From assembly GCA_002104985.1 (NCBI GenBank), contig MCGO01000031.1:403638-467637 (forward strand): a stretch of DNA of 64,000 nt, read 5' to 3'. The notes beneath the pieces were generated by a model that was not told where the DNA came from, ran no database searches, and worked only from the letters and a program-made list of their open reading frames with translations. Source of the stretch: Rhizoclosmatium globosum (Eukaryota; Chytridiomycota; Chytridiomycetes; Chytridiales; Chytriomycetaceae). The position numbers and the translations under genes are program-made. This document shows, piece after piece, positions 21,825-31,954 of the stretch. The number at the start of each line of letters is the position of its first letter. Position 1 is the stretch's first letter.

Positions 21825-22892
21825 ATGTCGATACGAATATTTCAGTACGTCTTGGTTGGTTTCTGCTGTGAGTCAAGTATCAAAGGACTCTGCATATCAG
21901 GTACTGTGGTGGCTTCTGTGTGACTGAAGCACTGATTCCATGAGTACAGTCCCGCGCCTCATCAGACTCATCCAACGAGACAAACCCGCGTTCTTGATGA
22001 TCATACTCACAGCCTTCAACGCGTTTGCAACAATCAGTTTCATTATCAATATGGTGGACTGGTCAACCCCGAGCAACCCAACTGGCTGTGCGATCGGGAC
22101 AAGGTTCAGTAACTTGAGTTGGCACTCGTATTTCGTAACTTCAGGTATACAATACGTTTGGGGTCGCACGTACAACATTTTCTTGATCAATGAAACATTG
22201 CAGACTTGTACATTTTGATCAAAGCCAGCACAGTCGCAAACAACAACCAACTATTTCGTGTTATTGCAGTCCTCGCGTTCTTATATCGACTCGGATGGAC
22301 GGTTATGGATATGATCTGGGTGTACGGAGCTTGGAACCCTGTCCTCAACATCTGCGAGTTCCATAACGCCCCACTTTCAGGATTCCATTACACGATAGCC
22401 GATATAATATGCGACTTTGTGTCTAGTTTTGTGGTGTTGGCTGTGTATTTTCATCGCAAGCGGAACGATCCTGAAGATACGGGAGCAACATTGTGGAGTT
22501 TGCTTGCCAAAGAGAACACAATTCGGTCACTACTATCAATGGTTGTAAATGTGATTATCTTGTGGGCGAATTTGAATGTGAATGATATGAGTATTCTATT
22601 CATATTCTACGGGTTGCAGAACTATGCTTATATACAGCTTATGAATCTTGGTAAATATTCATATAAGATCATTTATGTGTGATGTTAATTGATTACTGGC
22701 GCAGAATTGCACTGGAAAAAGGTTCGAGAAGAGTTTATGTACGACTCCACCGTCCAAGTGCCATATTCAATACCGTTATCGACTGAAGCAGCATCACGGC
22801 GACCAAGTCAGCCTTTCCATGAAACTGGCAGCACAAAGAGTAAAACTATTTCGATGATGTCAAAGCAAGACAAGAGTATTATTCAACATTAA
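21825..22892 (+). CDS. Orphan seven-helix membrane protein, copy 2
   Basis: Exons 21825-21900, 21950-22144, 22204-22650 and 22705-22892 join cleanly to 301 aa. Hydrophobic segments: VLVGFCCESSIKGL, FLMIILTAFNAFATISFIIN, the WHSYFVTSDLYILIK helix, VIAVLAFLYRLGWTVMDMIW, GFHYTIADIICDFVSSFVVL, LLSMVVNVIILWANL and SILFIFYGLQNYAYIQLMNL. The C-terminal 60 residues are hydrophilic and Ser-rich, a likely cytosolic tail. Tandem duplicate of the preceding gene and distant paralogue of the three minus-strand genes at 54.9-58.2 kb. Function unknown; an unassigned fungal 7TM family is the simplest description. Confidence 0.82.
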
Positions 22893-23033
22893 ATAATTAC
22901 CTTCGACGTACACCTTGTTATTCTTTAGTTACATACCTTGAATTTACTAAGTGATCTAAGAATGACAAATTCTATAATTTCAATTTCTCTTATTCTTTGT
23001 TCCAAGAAATCGAAAGAAATCGTCAAACGAAGG

Positions 23034-24811
23034 ATGGACGAAGAGTTGCCGCCATCAAAGCGACCCCGCCGAACCACCGCGTCGGCCAACTCCGCCACCG
23101 GAACCAACGACGAAGACGACGGAAGCAGCGGATCCGAAGCAGGCTCAACTCCGGCGCCAAACGCTACGTCCATTGTGACAGAGGTTAAACCAGCCAAGGG
23201 AAAGCCCGGCCGAAAGCGCATCGAAGTCGTTGATCCAAACAACAAAAGAATCGCGCAAAACCGGGTGGCTCAGCGGAACTATCGCGAGAGACAGGTATGT
23301 TGTGGCTTTTGTGGTTGTTGGCCGTTTGGTTACCTTAAAGTGGTCTTTAGATCCAACATGTCAAGGACCTTGAAGCGAAAGTGCTGAGCTTACTGAACTG
23401 CTTAATATGAAGGGCGAGGGTGGAGGCGGGATCAGTGTTCCTGGAACAAGCAGCAGTAGCAACAACACGTTCGGGCCTTTGATGAATCAGCGCTTTTGGC
23501 CGAACTGTCGCGCCTTCAACAACAAGTCTCGTTTCTTCGAATCGAAAACACAAACCTGAAAAGTGGTGGAATCGAGTGCCAAACGTGTACCTCGTTGAAG
23601 AACGACATGGTTCGATTGAATCAACGGAACCAGCTTTTGGAGTCGCGGCTCTCGTTCCTCGAATTAGAACTTCAGCAACAGCAACTGCGACCTTCGTCTT
23701 CAGCGTCAACGGCATCGTATCGGCCGTCTCCCCTGATGTCTTCTATGACATCATCATCGATGCCTCCACCTTCCCTATCACAACAGTTCCTTCCACCTCC
23801 CACCTCCACTTTGCTGCCTCCTATACAGTCTCCCTATCCTCCAGTAAACCCAAACAGCCCCTCCTATCTCCCACCACTACGATCCACACCAATGTCAGCT
23901 TCTCCTCGGTACCCTTCTTCAGATGTTGGATCCGCAGTCAACTCGCATTCTGAAACCACTCGAATTCCATCGTCCGAAGAACTATACGGTCCCTTAGAAA
24001 TAGAGCAAGTTACCCGTGACCTTAAAAGCCTTGCATCTCTCGCCAACTCCCCTCTTGTCGACATTCATTTGCGAGTATTTCAGGTACGTTCATACTCCAC
24101 TCTTTTTTGCCTCTGCTTACGCCACGCCTTTCCCCCCCAAACTCTCACATTGGATTATTAGGATCAAACACGACATACAGACGTAAAGTCAATCAAACAC
24201 GGTATTGTCCAACTCATTGCATCAAGGAGGAGGTTGCTGGACGAGTGCAATGTTTTGGATCGAAAAATGTGCATTGAGTATTTGGAGGCGACGAAGCAAG
24301 TTAACAAAAAGCACATGGATTACATGTATCAGTATTTTCATATTGGATTGGATAGTGGAAAGAGTCCATTATGCTCATCGCCAATGTCGAACTTGGATGG
24401 GGGATTATTTGCGAGTGCAACTGCAAGTACAGGGGGAGGAGTAGGAGGAGGGCATGGGGACGGGACACCAAGAATTGAGAGGATTGCAAAGACTGTAACG
24501 GATATGCTGGTTCATATTCCGGCATTGAACGGGGCCAAGGATCTTATTGACGAATTAGCAGATATTTTGGCTGTAAGTATATATACTTTTTCCTGTTAAA
24601 GAATCCAATCTTACTTTGGCCAACGTCAGTCGTCCAACTTGGGTCAAGAATCAAGTGACGGAGCCGAAAAGTTTTTCGATTTGTTGAAGTTCAGTCCAAA
24701 CTTCAAGCGCTATGCCATTCCGAAACGGATCGTACGAATCTGATGCTCGCCATTGAGATTGGGCGAGAATCCAACCGGAAACATATGGTGCAGTGGGATA
24801 TTCAGTTTTGA
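23034..24811 (+). CDS. bZIP 18: CxxC and two-repeat domain, three base losses
   Basis: Exons 23034-23294, 23351-24083, 24162-24572 and 24630-24811. ATG 23034 starts an acidic N-terminus, then KGKPGRKRIEVVDP and basic region QNRVAQRNYRERQ (Tyr for Phe). The intron follows RQ rather than AQR. CQTC plus a second coil, a Pro/Ser-rich linker, ELYGPLEIEQVTRDLKSL (repeat 1), LDECNVLDRKMCIEYLEA, then VTDMLVHIPALNGAKDLIDEL (repeat 2) and LMLAIEI-GRESNRK. Exon 2 is two bases short (near 23383 and 23490) and exon 4 one base short (near 24688); each frame is otherwise open and conserved. A Gly-rich insert separates the two repeats. Confidence 0.73.
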
Positions 24812-24950
24812 ATGGTTTACCAATTGTTTGGTTACAGGATGACCTATTACAACAAGCAGATGCACAGGGCAGTACATAGAACCATAACCAGAATCAAATA
24901 AACTAATGGCGCATCTTCTCTTCTTCTTCTTTTGTTATTCTTTCTTCCAA

Positions 24951-26191
24951 ATGTCCACACCCACATCACCACCACCAACAACAACCACCACCACCACTCT
25001 CGCTGCACCACCGCCACCAGCTGTACCACTTCAGCCACCACTTCAGCCACCAAACTCGAAGCGCAAGGGCGGCCGGCGTCCAACAACCGCGCCCGCATCG
25101 ACCCGCCGCCAAGAACAGATCCGCGCGGCCCAGCGTCGCTTCGCCGAAAAGCAGCGCGCAACAATCGCGGCGCTCGAAGCAAAGGCCGCGCTCTTCGACG
25201 ACTTGGCTGACAAATCAGATCCGCTCAAAGTCGCTGCGAAAAAGATCAGAACCCTCGAATCGGAGCTTGAATTAGTCAAGTGCGAAAACAGTAAATTAAA
25301 ACTAGAACTGGAACAGGCAAAGTTGAAGAGTGTTCCCGAGTGGCATTTGACGTGTCCAATGAAACCTGCTTTGTCTTCCTCGGTCTCGGCTTCCTCCTCC
25401 ACTTCCCCGCCACCCTTGCATTGTCTGCGTACCTTATCGTCTTATGATGCATCGCAGCTACCGATGCCTACTGCTTCCTTGATGGGACCTCATACAACTT
25501 CTCTCTCCTCGCTGGGACCTCATACGTTATCTCTCCCTACAACACAACTCCAACCTACAGAACCTCATATTCCAATGTTAAACTCTTTTGCTGGACCCTC
25601 AATGTGCCCCTTCTCTTCATCCAACACTTTATTCACTGATCCTAATCCAAACACCCAACTCCAACTACAACCATTCCAACTTCAGCTTCAGCCTCAACCT
25701 CAACTAGCACCATTTCCATCTCCATTCACTATTCCTTCAACTCCTCTTCGCCCTGACGTCATACAACAATACGAATCATTCCAACACTTTCATAATGCTC
25801 TCAAATCATCAGTTTCATCTACATCCGGCCTCTTGTCTCGTGTGCAGTTTGTTCAGCTCGCTCTCAAAGCCATACCGTCGCTTCAGTTCTTCGGGTCGCT
25901 TGTGGACCGAATGTGTGACTTATTCCTGGTATGTACTTTCACAGAGGATCTGGACGACCAGGTTTCAAACAGCAGACGAAACTCACCAACCTTTTTTTTC
26001 ACAAAACTTAGAAACAAACATCGCGATGCATTGAAGGTCGAAAATCAACAATTCCGCTATCAGCAATTATGCATACTGAAGAATACCTGGAAATGAAACG
26101 GGTTCGAAAACTGTTGTTGGATTCATGCGACTCCAAAGACGCGGAGTACATTTTATCTATTCTTGGTTGTTCAATGGCGCGGCATCAATGA
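24951..26191 (+). CDS. bZIP 19: Ile for invariant Asn, long Pro/Gln linker
   Basis: Exons 24951-25928 and 26012-26191 (385 aa). ATG 24951 is preferred over 24906, which would add a Phe-rich stretch. The N-terminus is Thr/Pro-rich, then KGGRRP and basic region QIRAAQRRFAEKQ: Ile for the invariant Asn and Ala for the conserved Arg. The zipper runs through LEAKAALFDDLADK and a second coil (TLESELELVKCENSKLKLEL). A long Ser/Pro/Leu/Gln linker leads to one copy of the helical repeat (LALKAIPSLQFFGSLVDRM, LLLDSCDSKDAEYILSIL). No intron lies in the basic region and there is no CxxC in the usual place. The most divergent member of the group. Confidence 0.8.
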
Positions 26192-26395
26192 CGGCCTTTC
26201 CTTTTTTTGTGAATGAATTAAATAGATAAATATTTCAGTAATGGGTTCAGAACAGCTATTCAAGTATAAATTAATGATACTTCTGCCTGAAAACGCACGA
26301 TACAAGAATGGATGCCATGTCATTCATTCCGCCTTGGAAGTGAAAAAAAAGAAGCGGACTGAGCTGAACTGAGCTCCATCCCCGATATCCAACGG

Positions 26396-27421
26396 ATGAC
26401 TACAGCTGCAACAAGTTCTTCATACTGGCCTTATCGGTCATTCAGCGATCTGCAACAAGACATCAGATACGTCAATCAACATGCTGAAACCAGGGTTGTT
26501 GAAAGTTCAAGCTCAAATCCAATCACGGTTCAGCCGATGGACAGACCCTCCATTATCACAGGACTGCCAAACAATACTGGTATCAGAATTCTTCCGCTGT
26601 CAGCCTTTGATCAGCACCCTATTCAGCACCCGTTCGTTGTGGGACTTCCAACATTACCATATCAATTGCCAAATCTGATGGATACAACTCGAGCTGATCT
26701 TGCTCGTTTAGTTCACGAAGCCGTATCTGATCATTTTCAACACCTCAATCGTTTACGGTTAGCCCAGACACTAGCTGCAGTTCACTCAAACAACACGATC
26801 TCGCCAAATTTAACGCTTTCACACGTCCATCAACAAGACAACGAAACTCTTCTGCCATCAAACACCCCCCTCCCCTCTTTCGCACCGAATTCGCCCAGTT
26901 CTGACTCTGCAGACACCGTATCCAATTTAGAACGTCAACCAGCCCCAACCCATCAAATCAACCACCGTCCACATAAACCAACCGCACCCATTAAACCCCT
27001 CCGCCGCACGAAAAGATCCCCAAATACACAACTCTCCCCTAAAAAACTATCCGCCCTCCACCACCACATCCGCGCCTTAAAATCCCACAGATCCCAACCC
27101 TCCATAAAAAACAGTTTCAAACAATGTCCAACCTGCAACACCCGCTTCTCCTCATCCGTCCTCCTCTCCACCCACCTCCGCGAGAGACACGGGCTGACGC
27201 AGTGTCCGTATGGAAGTGTGGATGGTGAAATGTGTTCGATGGAGTTGAATGGGAATTGGAGGGAGCATTGTATTGGGTGTCATAGTGGAGCGCCGAGACC
27301 TGTTTGCCCGGAATGTGGGAGGCGGTTTTGTAGCGTTACGTCGAAATTTAAGTTGCATTTGAGACAGTGTCGACTTTTGAGGGACGATGAAAAGGGGGGA
27401 AAGAGGGAGAAGAGGAAGTAG
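26396..27421 (+). CDS. C2H2-type zinc-finger protein
   Basis: Single exon of 341 aa from ATG 26396. Residues about 240-265 hold CPTCNTRFSSSVLLSTHLRERH, a C2H2 finger (C-x2-C-x12-H-x4-H); a Cys/His-rich middle (CPYGSVDGEMC ... HCIGCH) is a possible second site; CPECGRRF...HLRQC near 303-325 ends in Cys, giving a C2HC arrangement. The tail is Arg/Lys-rich (KGGKREKRK), a likely nuclear localisation signal. The first 200 residues are Ser/Pro/Asn-rich and uncharacteristic. Probably a nuclear DNA- or RNA-binding protein; its place inside the bZIP array may be chance. Confidence 0.75.
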   Translation: MTTAATSSSYWPYRSFSDLQQDIRYVNQHAETRVVESSSSNPITVQPMDRPSIITGLPNNTGIRILPLSAFDQHPIQHPFVVGLPTLPYQLPNLMDTTRADLARLVHEAVSDHFQHLNRLRLAQTLAAVHSNNTISPNLTLSHVHQQDNETLLPSNTPLPSFAPNSPSSDSADTVSNLERQPAPTHQINHRPHKPTAPIKPLRRTKRSPNTQLSPKKLSALHHHIRALKSHRSQPSIKNSFKQCPTCNTRFSSSVLLSTHLRERHGLTQCPYGSVDGEMCSMELNGNWREHCIGCHSGAPRPVCPECGRRFCSVTSKFKLHLRQCRLLRDDEKGGKREKRK

Positions 27422-27631
27422 AGGAGGAGGGGGAGTAATAGGTTTAGAGTTACGTTCATTGCTGGTTCATTTTTCCTTAAATTATTGCTGCACATTCGTT
27501 ACTAATTATTTTAATTATTGCTGCTCTTTCATTTCGCGTAGTTTTAATTGCTGTTCATTTTGTCTGCCTAATAAATAATTGCTGTGGGATTCATCAAAAC
27601 TTTTTGTTATTCTAGAAGGGGTAAAAAAGAA

Positions 27632-28113
27632 ATGCAAAACCAATCAGTAGCGAGTCCAACGGGAAGTGCAGTTAGCAATAAAACGAGAGGTAGTTCTCCG
27701 ACAAGCAATGCTGGGTCGCGAGGATCTTCGTCGACAGTTATCTCAGATCGAAGGAAGCAACAGTTACGGAAAGCACAGCTCAATTTCAGGTACAAAACAT
27801 GAGAGCCACAATTCGTTAAATAAATGCATAATGCAGAGAACGGAAAGCTAATCATAAGAGACAATTGTTGATTCGTCTTGAACAACTAGAGCAAGAATTG
27901 GAACAACAACAGCGACAGGATCCTCGTGACCAAGAAGCTTTACTTCAAAGAATTTCGGAGCTCGAAGTGCGAAATCGACAATTACAATATGATAGAAATG
28001 CCATGAGATGTTCAAATTGTGAAGTTGAAGATCGTTTGGCTCAAGAATCAAAAACATTACTGGAGTCATTGGAGCGCCGACTAAATACATTTCAGCAAAG
28101 CAATATATTATAA
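27632..28113 (+). CDS. bZIP 21: short, Leu for invariant Asn, CxxC
   Basis: Exons 27632-27789 and 27837-28113 (144 aa). The basic region reads QLRKAQLNFR|ERKANHKRQ, with Leu at the invariant Asn position; the intron splits the Arg codon of FR|ERK as in bZIP 11 and 12. The zipper LIRLEQLEQELEQQQ continues into a second coil, then CSNC and a third helical stretch (LLESLERRLNTF). There is no G-R-K motif before the basic region and no C-terminal repeat domain. With a hydrophobic residue replacing the base-contacting Asn, sequence-specific DNA binding is doubtful; it may act as a dimer partner (inference). Confidence 0.8.
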
Positions 28114-28333
28114 TGATTATGATGCAATTTGGGTTTATGTTGCTCTATTTAGGCTTGAAACTTTGAATAAATTGAAAGTTGATTTACTAGGTTGACATCT
28201 GCAAGAATCTGCTAATTCCAATTTTTAATCTTAAAATTACATAAAGGATACGTGCTAACGACTAAAACAGACTCAGTCAGAGATTCAACCACGTTTATTT
28301 GAAACCATCTCATCCAGACTACAAACCCTTGTG

Positions 28334-28990
28334 TTAGTGATCCTCATCGCCCAACTCAAACACAGCCCACTCCGCAAACGATCGCATGGCGATAGGTGTA
28401 GAAAGCAGTGTTGAAGTTGACACTTGGTTCTACATAGCCAGAAAAACAAGTCAGTAAGCCTAGATCATTCGAAACTCAAATAGATGCTTACAGAGAGAAT
28501 ATCAGTGACGGAGTAATGCGAGCGTCCTCCGGTTTTCATGTACGTGTTGGATGTACTTGCACCAGCTCTTGTTCCTGATTCGCTGGTGTTTGGGGAGGGC
28601 GTTGATGGAGACTCGTCGAACATTGAGGTATGTACTGATGTGTAGGTTGGGGGTCGAGGATGTGTGAAGGTTGGGTTTGTTTGTTGTTGCATTGATGTTC
28701 GAACACCTGACGATACAGAGGATGCGTATGTTGTAGCTTTTCGGATATTGTTCACATTCAGTCGAATTGAAGCGGAGGAGCAGGATGCCCGCATAGATGA
28801 GAAGGATCTCATTGTTCTCAAGCGAGTTTGTTTGCTTTTTTTTACTTATTGTCCATTTAGTTGAAAATCGAATTCCTGCGACCTTTCTCCGGAACCAGCC
28901 ACAGGACCTAAACCAAACAGCGCACCGACTATAGGCACCTGCACACATCAAGCAGCGTCGGAAACAATGGCCCATTAGTTATGGATGAAT
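28334..28990 (-). CDS. Unidentified gene, 3' part only clear
   Basis: Reverse strand. An exon (28821-28492) joins across a GT-AG intron to a last exon (28429-28334) that ends WAVFELGDEDH. The protein is Ser/Thr-rich (residues around SMRASCSSASIRL, SPNTSESGTRAGAST), like a cytosolic tail. Upstream of 28821 open stretches with hydrophobic character (IVGALFGLGPVAG near 28930) could be earlier exons, but I could not join them confidently. A degenerate copy of 28690-28840 is present at 33415-33580. Could be the C-terminus of a membrane protein; no family recognised. Confidence 0.4.
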
Positions 28991-29395
28991 GAGCCAAAAA
29001 GGTCAAGTGATTGGAAGCTCTCAACAAGGTCAAACCTACCCTTGAATGCTCAATCTCAAATGCAACCAAACAAGAAACCAAAGCAGTCGCTCTTATGTGT
29101 GCCATTTCTTTGAAACTCTGTGGCCAGCAAGTCCGCTTACCGCCGAAATTTGCTATAATGTATCAAGCAAAACTGCACCATCTCTCACACTCTCCAAGTC
29201 GAGCTCTAAGGAATTCAAAACGAGTTTCAATCATTAAATACTTGACAATACAATGACTTCTTTGTAATAGAGATGCCTTTGACACTTTTACTTCTTCTTT
29301 TCTTGTATATGCATTAATTATAGCAGAATAAAATAAATGAATGGCTAGCAGGAGCTGAGAACTAAAGAGCTAAGGTGGTTGTAAGTTGTTCTGTT
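28991..29395. other. Intergenic, no gene recognised
   Basis: About 400 bases between the unidentified minus-strand gene and the hAT-like element. Short open frames show no conservation; AT-rich toward the right. Confidence 0.45.
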
Positions 29396-30063
29396 TAGGA
29401 CCTTCCCCGGTTCGACTCCGGCGGTTTGCGGTTTCAAACCGAACCGACGGTTCGGTTTGTGTGTCTAAACCGTTCGAAGTCGACTTGCTCAACTCGAAAC
29501 CGCGGTTTGACAATAATTTTAACAGCATTTATTTTATTGAGATCTTTGATTAATCCAATAAGAAACAACCTCGTCATTCTTCTCCCAATCATTCAAATTG
29601 ATTCTTAGAGCAGGTCCGTCATGAACGCACCTAATGCCTCCATTACTTTCTTGGGTAGGTTCAATAATTTCGAAGTAGTCCCAAACAAATGATGGCTTCG
29701 AATTACCAACACGACGCCGTTTTTCTATTTGGATTGGCAGGGCAGGGTTTGGCGGTGTGAGTTGCTCTTGATCAGCTCGAACTGCCCAAACGTCAGAAAA
29801 CAAAATAAATTGGTGAGAGCTTACGTTGTTGTCCGACGTTAGCTGTCGCAACTCCCGCGGGGGCAGCAGTACGTTGTGAATTTGCACGTGTCGTTCGACT
29901 CAAGGTGTTTCTGAAAACGGAACTGATCGAACCGCGGTTTCGAGTCGAGTCACTCGATTTCAAATTGATTAAAAGTCGCGGTTTGATCCGAGTCGCGACT
30001 CAATAACTAAACCGGAAACCGAACCGTTGGTTCGACTTTGGAGTCGAACCGGGGATAGTCCTA
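29396..30063. mobile_element. Non-autonomous hAT-like element with 8-bp TSD
   Basis: Both ends carry an inverted repeat: 29396-29419 (TAGGACCTTCCCCGGTTCGA...) and the reverse complement of 30040-30063 (TAGGACTATCCCCGGTTCGA...), 22 of 24 bases alike. The element is flanked by a perfect 8-bp direct repeat GTTCTGTT at 29388-29395 and 30064-30071. An 8-bp target duplication and a TIR beginning TAGG are typical of hAT elements. Subterminal regions are full of short GGTTCGA/CGGTTT repeats in both orientations. A minus-strand frame at 29887-29534 contains SFVWDYFEII followed by a Cys, weakly like a BED finger start, but no transposase catalytic region, so movement would need a partner elsewhere. Confidence 0.85.
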
Positions 30064-30071
30064 GTTCTGTT

Positions 30072-30689
30072 CCGGTGTCAAAGAATCCGATTGGCTCGCA
30101 CATTAGCCATCTCCATTTTTTCGCGCGGGTTTTTTTTGCGCAAAGTTCGATTTGGTGCTGCGCGCGCAATATCTTAATACGAAATTACACTCCGAGCCCT
30201 AGAAGCACGCCAGCCTCGGACTTGTTCCACCATGATAACATATGTTATTAGATGTTAAGGTGAGTGTTCGTGGGCTACTCTGATGTCTCTGCGGCGGTTG
30301 GCCATGTCAGAATCAACCAACTCACAACTCTCCTTACAGACGCATTCTCCGCTATCACCGACACCTTCAACGCCTCCAAACAATCTGAAACAAAAAAGCA
30401 ACGAAGCCAACGACGCCTCGAAATCAGGTATAAGTTCAGGCCCTCGGTAATGTTCACTGATTCTGAATGCGAAACAGCACCTATCAGTTGCATGAACATC
30501 CTGCTCATCGTTGACATCACTCGTAGTTCAGAAAGTAACTTGCCTAGTAGTTGCGTATCACCCTCCGCCATCTCCTTGTCATCAGTCCACTTTCGCCCGA
30601 CGTCGTTAACTGTCTCAACAATAAGCCCGTCAACATTTCCTCCACTCCTTCCACTACATCAGTTGCTACTACTGGTGACGAGAACATGG
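30072..30689. other. Region of unclear content right of the hAT element
   Basis: Plus-strand open stretches around 30264-30600 (including a possible GT-AG intron at about 30428-30475) show no family I recognise. It may be the 5' part of the decayed acyltransferase copy that follows or an unrelated fragment. Confidence 0.35.
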
Positions 30690-31312
30690 GTCTTTCAGAT
30701 TCATATTCGTCAACAACCCCCATTCAACTAGAAACACCTGGATCAAAAGCCATACGCGTTCCCTCTTCGACCTACAACCTGAAATCAACCTCCACTTTAT
30801 CTCACTACGCCGCCACAATCCGTCAATCTCTTCTCGAATTTCCCTCTCAACTCCCGCATCACCTTCAACTCCTCTATTCCCGTCCCGAAGATTGGAAACT
30901 CTTAAACTGGACACACAGATTCGATCCATCTTTCAAAGACAGCCACACTATCTCATTGTTTTCCAGTTTTGCATTGCATGGGATTCGGTTTCCTTAGAGA
31001 TGCCTGTGGATGTGGTGTCGGAGCGGCCGGGGAGTTCGTGGGGACAGCATGATATTTATGGGGATCCTCAAGGGGGTGTTCGTGTGCGATTTGGGTTGAC
31101 GCGTGAGGAGTGTGCTATCGTTGTTTGTTTGATGGAAGTGGAGACCTGCTTGGATTATCATGTTTTGTTATTGCAAAAATCACGTCATATCGTGCACATC
31201 ATAATTCTAAAGTTCTATGAAAGGAATGTTCCTTGCTTTCAGATTTTAATCACATATTCATTATTCTAAACTAACATATTGAAGAATACTATAAATCTCA
31301 TAATTATCAAAA
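30690..31312 (+). pseudogene. Decayed copy of BAHD-like acyltransferase 3' end
   Basis: Matches, in inverted orientation, the 3' half of the acyltransferase gene at 39320-40691 and its downstream spacer. WTHRFDPSFKDSHTIS (30910-30960) and the VDVVSERPGSSWGQ stretch near 31000-31060 are shared, but the frame is broken by stops near 30730 and 30785 and by shifts. The homology continues past the gene into non-coding DNA (31160-31310 pairs with 39170-39320), so this is one arm of an inverted duplication and not a retrocopy. Confidence 0.75.
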
Positions 31313-31901
31313 GAAAAAACCAAGGCGGCTCGTGAGTCATAAGTTTCGTTTCTTTTTGTGTAAGCGAGAGATCATGGAGATTAAGTGAGGAAGTGGAAAC
31401 ATATTTTCGGACACTGGAAACAAATAGCGCAATGGTTTCAGAAAGTCTTCAGCTACAACAAAGATTCTTTCGCAAGAAACGGTATTCATATTGTCAAAGA
31501 GGTTTGTGTGAGTCTTGAGTTTCCAACTGCTGTTAAACCAGTCCAAAAGTCAAAGACGATAAGGCAAAGTGAGTGCAACTCCCTCTCTGTTGAAAGAAAC
31601 AACGAAGCCAGCGATTCAATGCGGAAAATGCGGGAGACAATCGGCCCTCGGGCAACCTGTACAGTTTAGTTTTGTACATTTAAATTATTGACAAATAAGG
31701 TTTGCAACTGAGGGCATTTATTCAAGCTTATGGAAACATTGATGTTATACAGTGGGGAGCCGACGGGGGAGCCAACTTGGAAAATTGCTTTCAGATACCA
31801 AGGCGGCTCCTGCGAAACCCAAACTTCTTTGGCTCCCCATGAGTCACAATGAGTGGAGGGGAGCCACGGGCTCCCGGGGAGCCGCCTTGGAACTTCCTTA
31901 A
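31313..31901. mobile_element. 589-bp insertion with CCAAGGCGGCTC inverted ends
   Basis: The flanking DNA is an LRR pseudogene whose uninterrupted counterpart is at 39150-39190. Comparing the two gives an insertion of 31313-31901, flanked by CAAAA on each side (31308-31312 and 31902-31906), consistent with a 5-bp target duplication. CCAAGGCGGCTC near the left end (31320-31331) is repeated inverted near the right end (31879-31890), and again internally at 31798-31809, where it forms a hairpin with the right end. Short open frames inside show no transposase. Superfamily not assigned. Confidence 0.68.
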
Positions 31902-31954
31902 CAAAATCATTCCCAGTCAGGTCTAAAGACTGTAACTCAAGACCGTTCCATACT
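31902..31954 (-). pseudogene. F-box/LRR gene fragment
   Basis: Reverse-strand LELQSLDLTGNDF matches LELQSLELTGNDF of the LRR pseudogene at 37990-39215 (positions 39129-39168). It is the end of the inverted-duplication arm and is cut off on the right by the 295-bp tandem array. Confidence 0.7.

Noticed and set aside
29405..29425. GGTTCGACTCC resembles the tRNA B-box/T-arm
   Set aside because: No acceptor stem, D-arm or anticodon arm can be formed upstream, and the same sequence is repeated inverted at the other end of a flanked element; it belongs to the hAT-like terminal repeat.
31385..31669. 94-codon plus-strand frame
   Set aside because: Lies within the 589-bp insertion, with no transposase or other domain visible.
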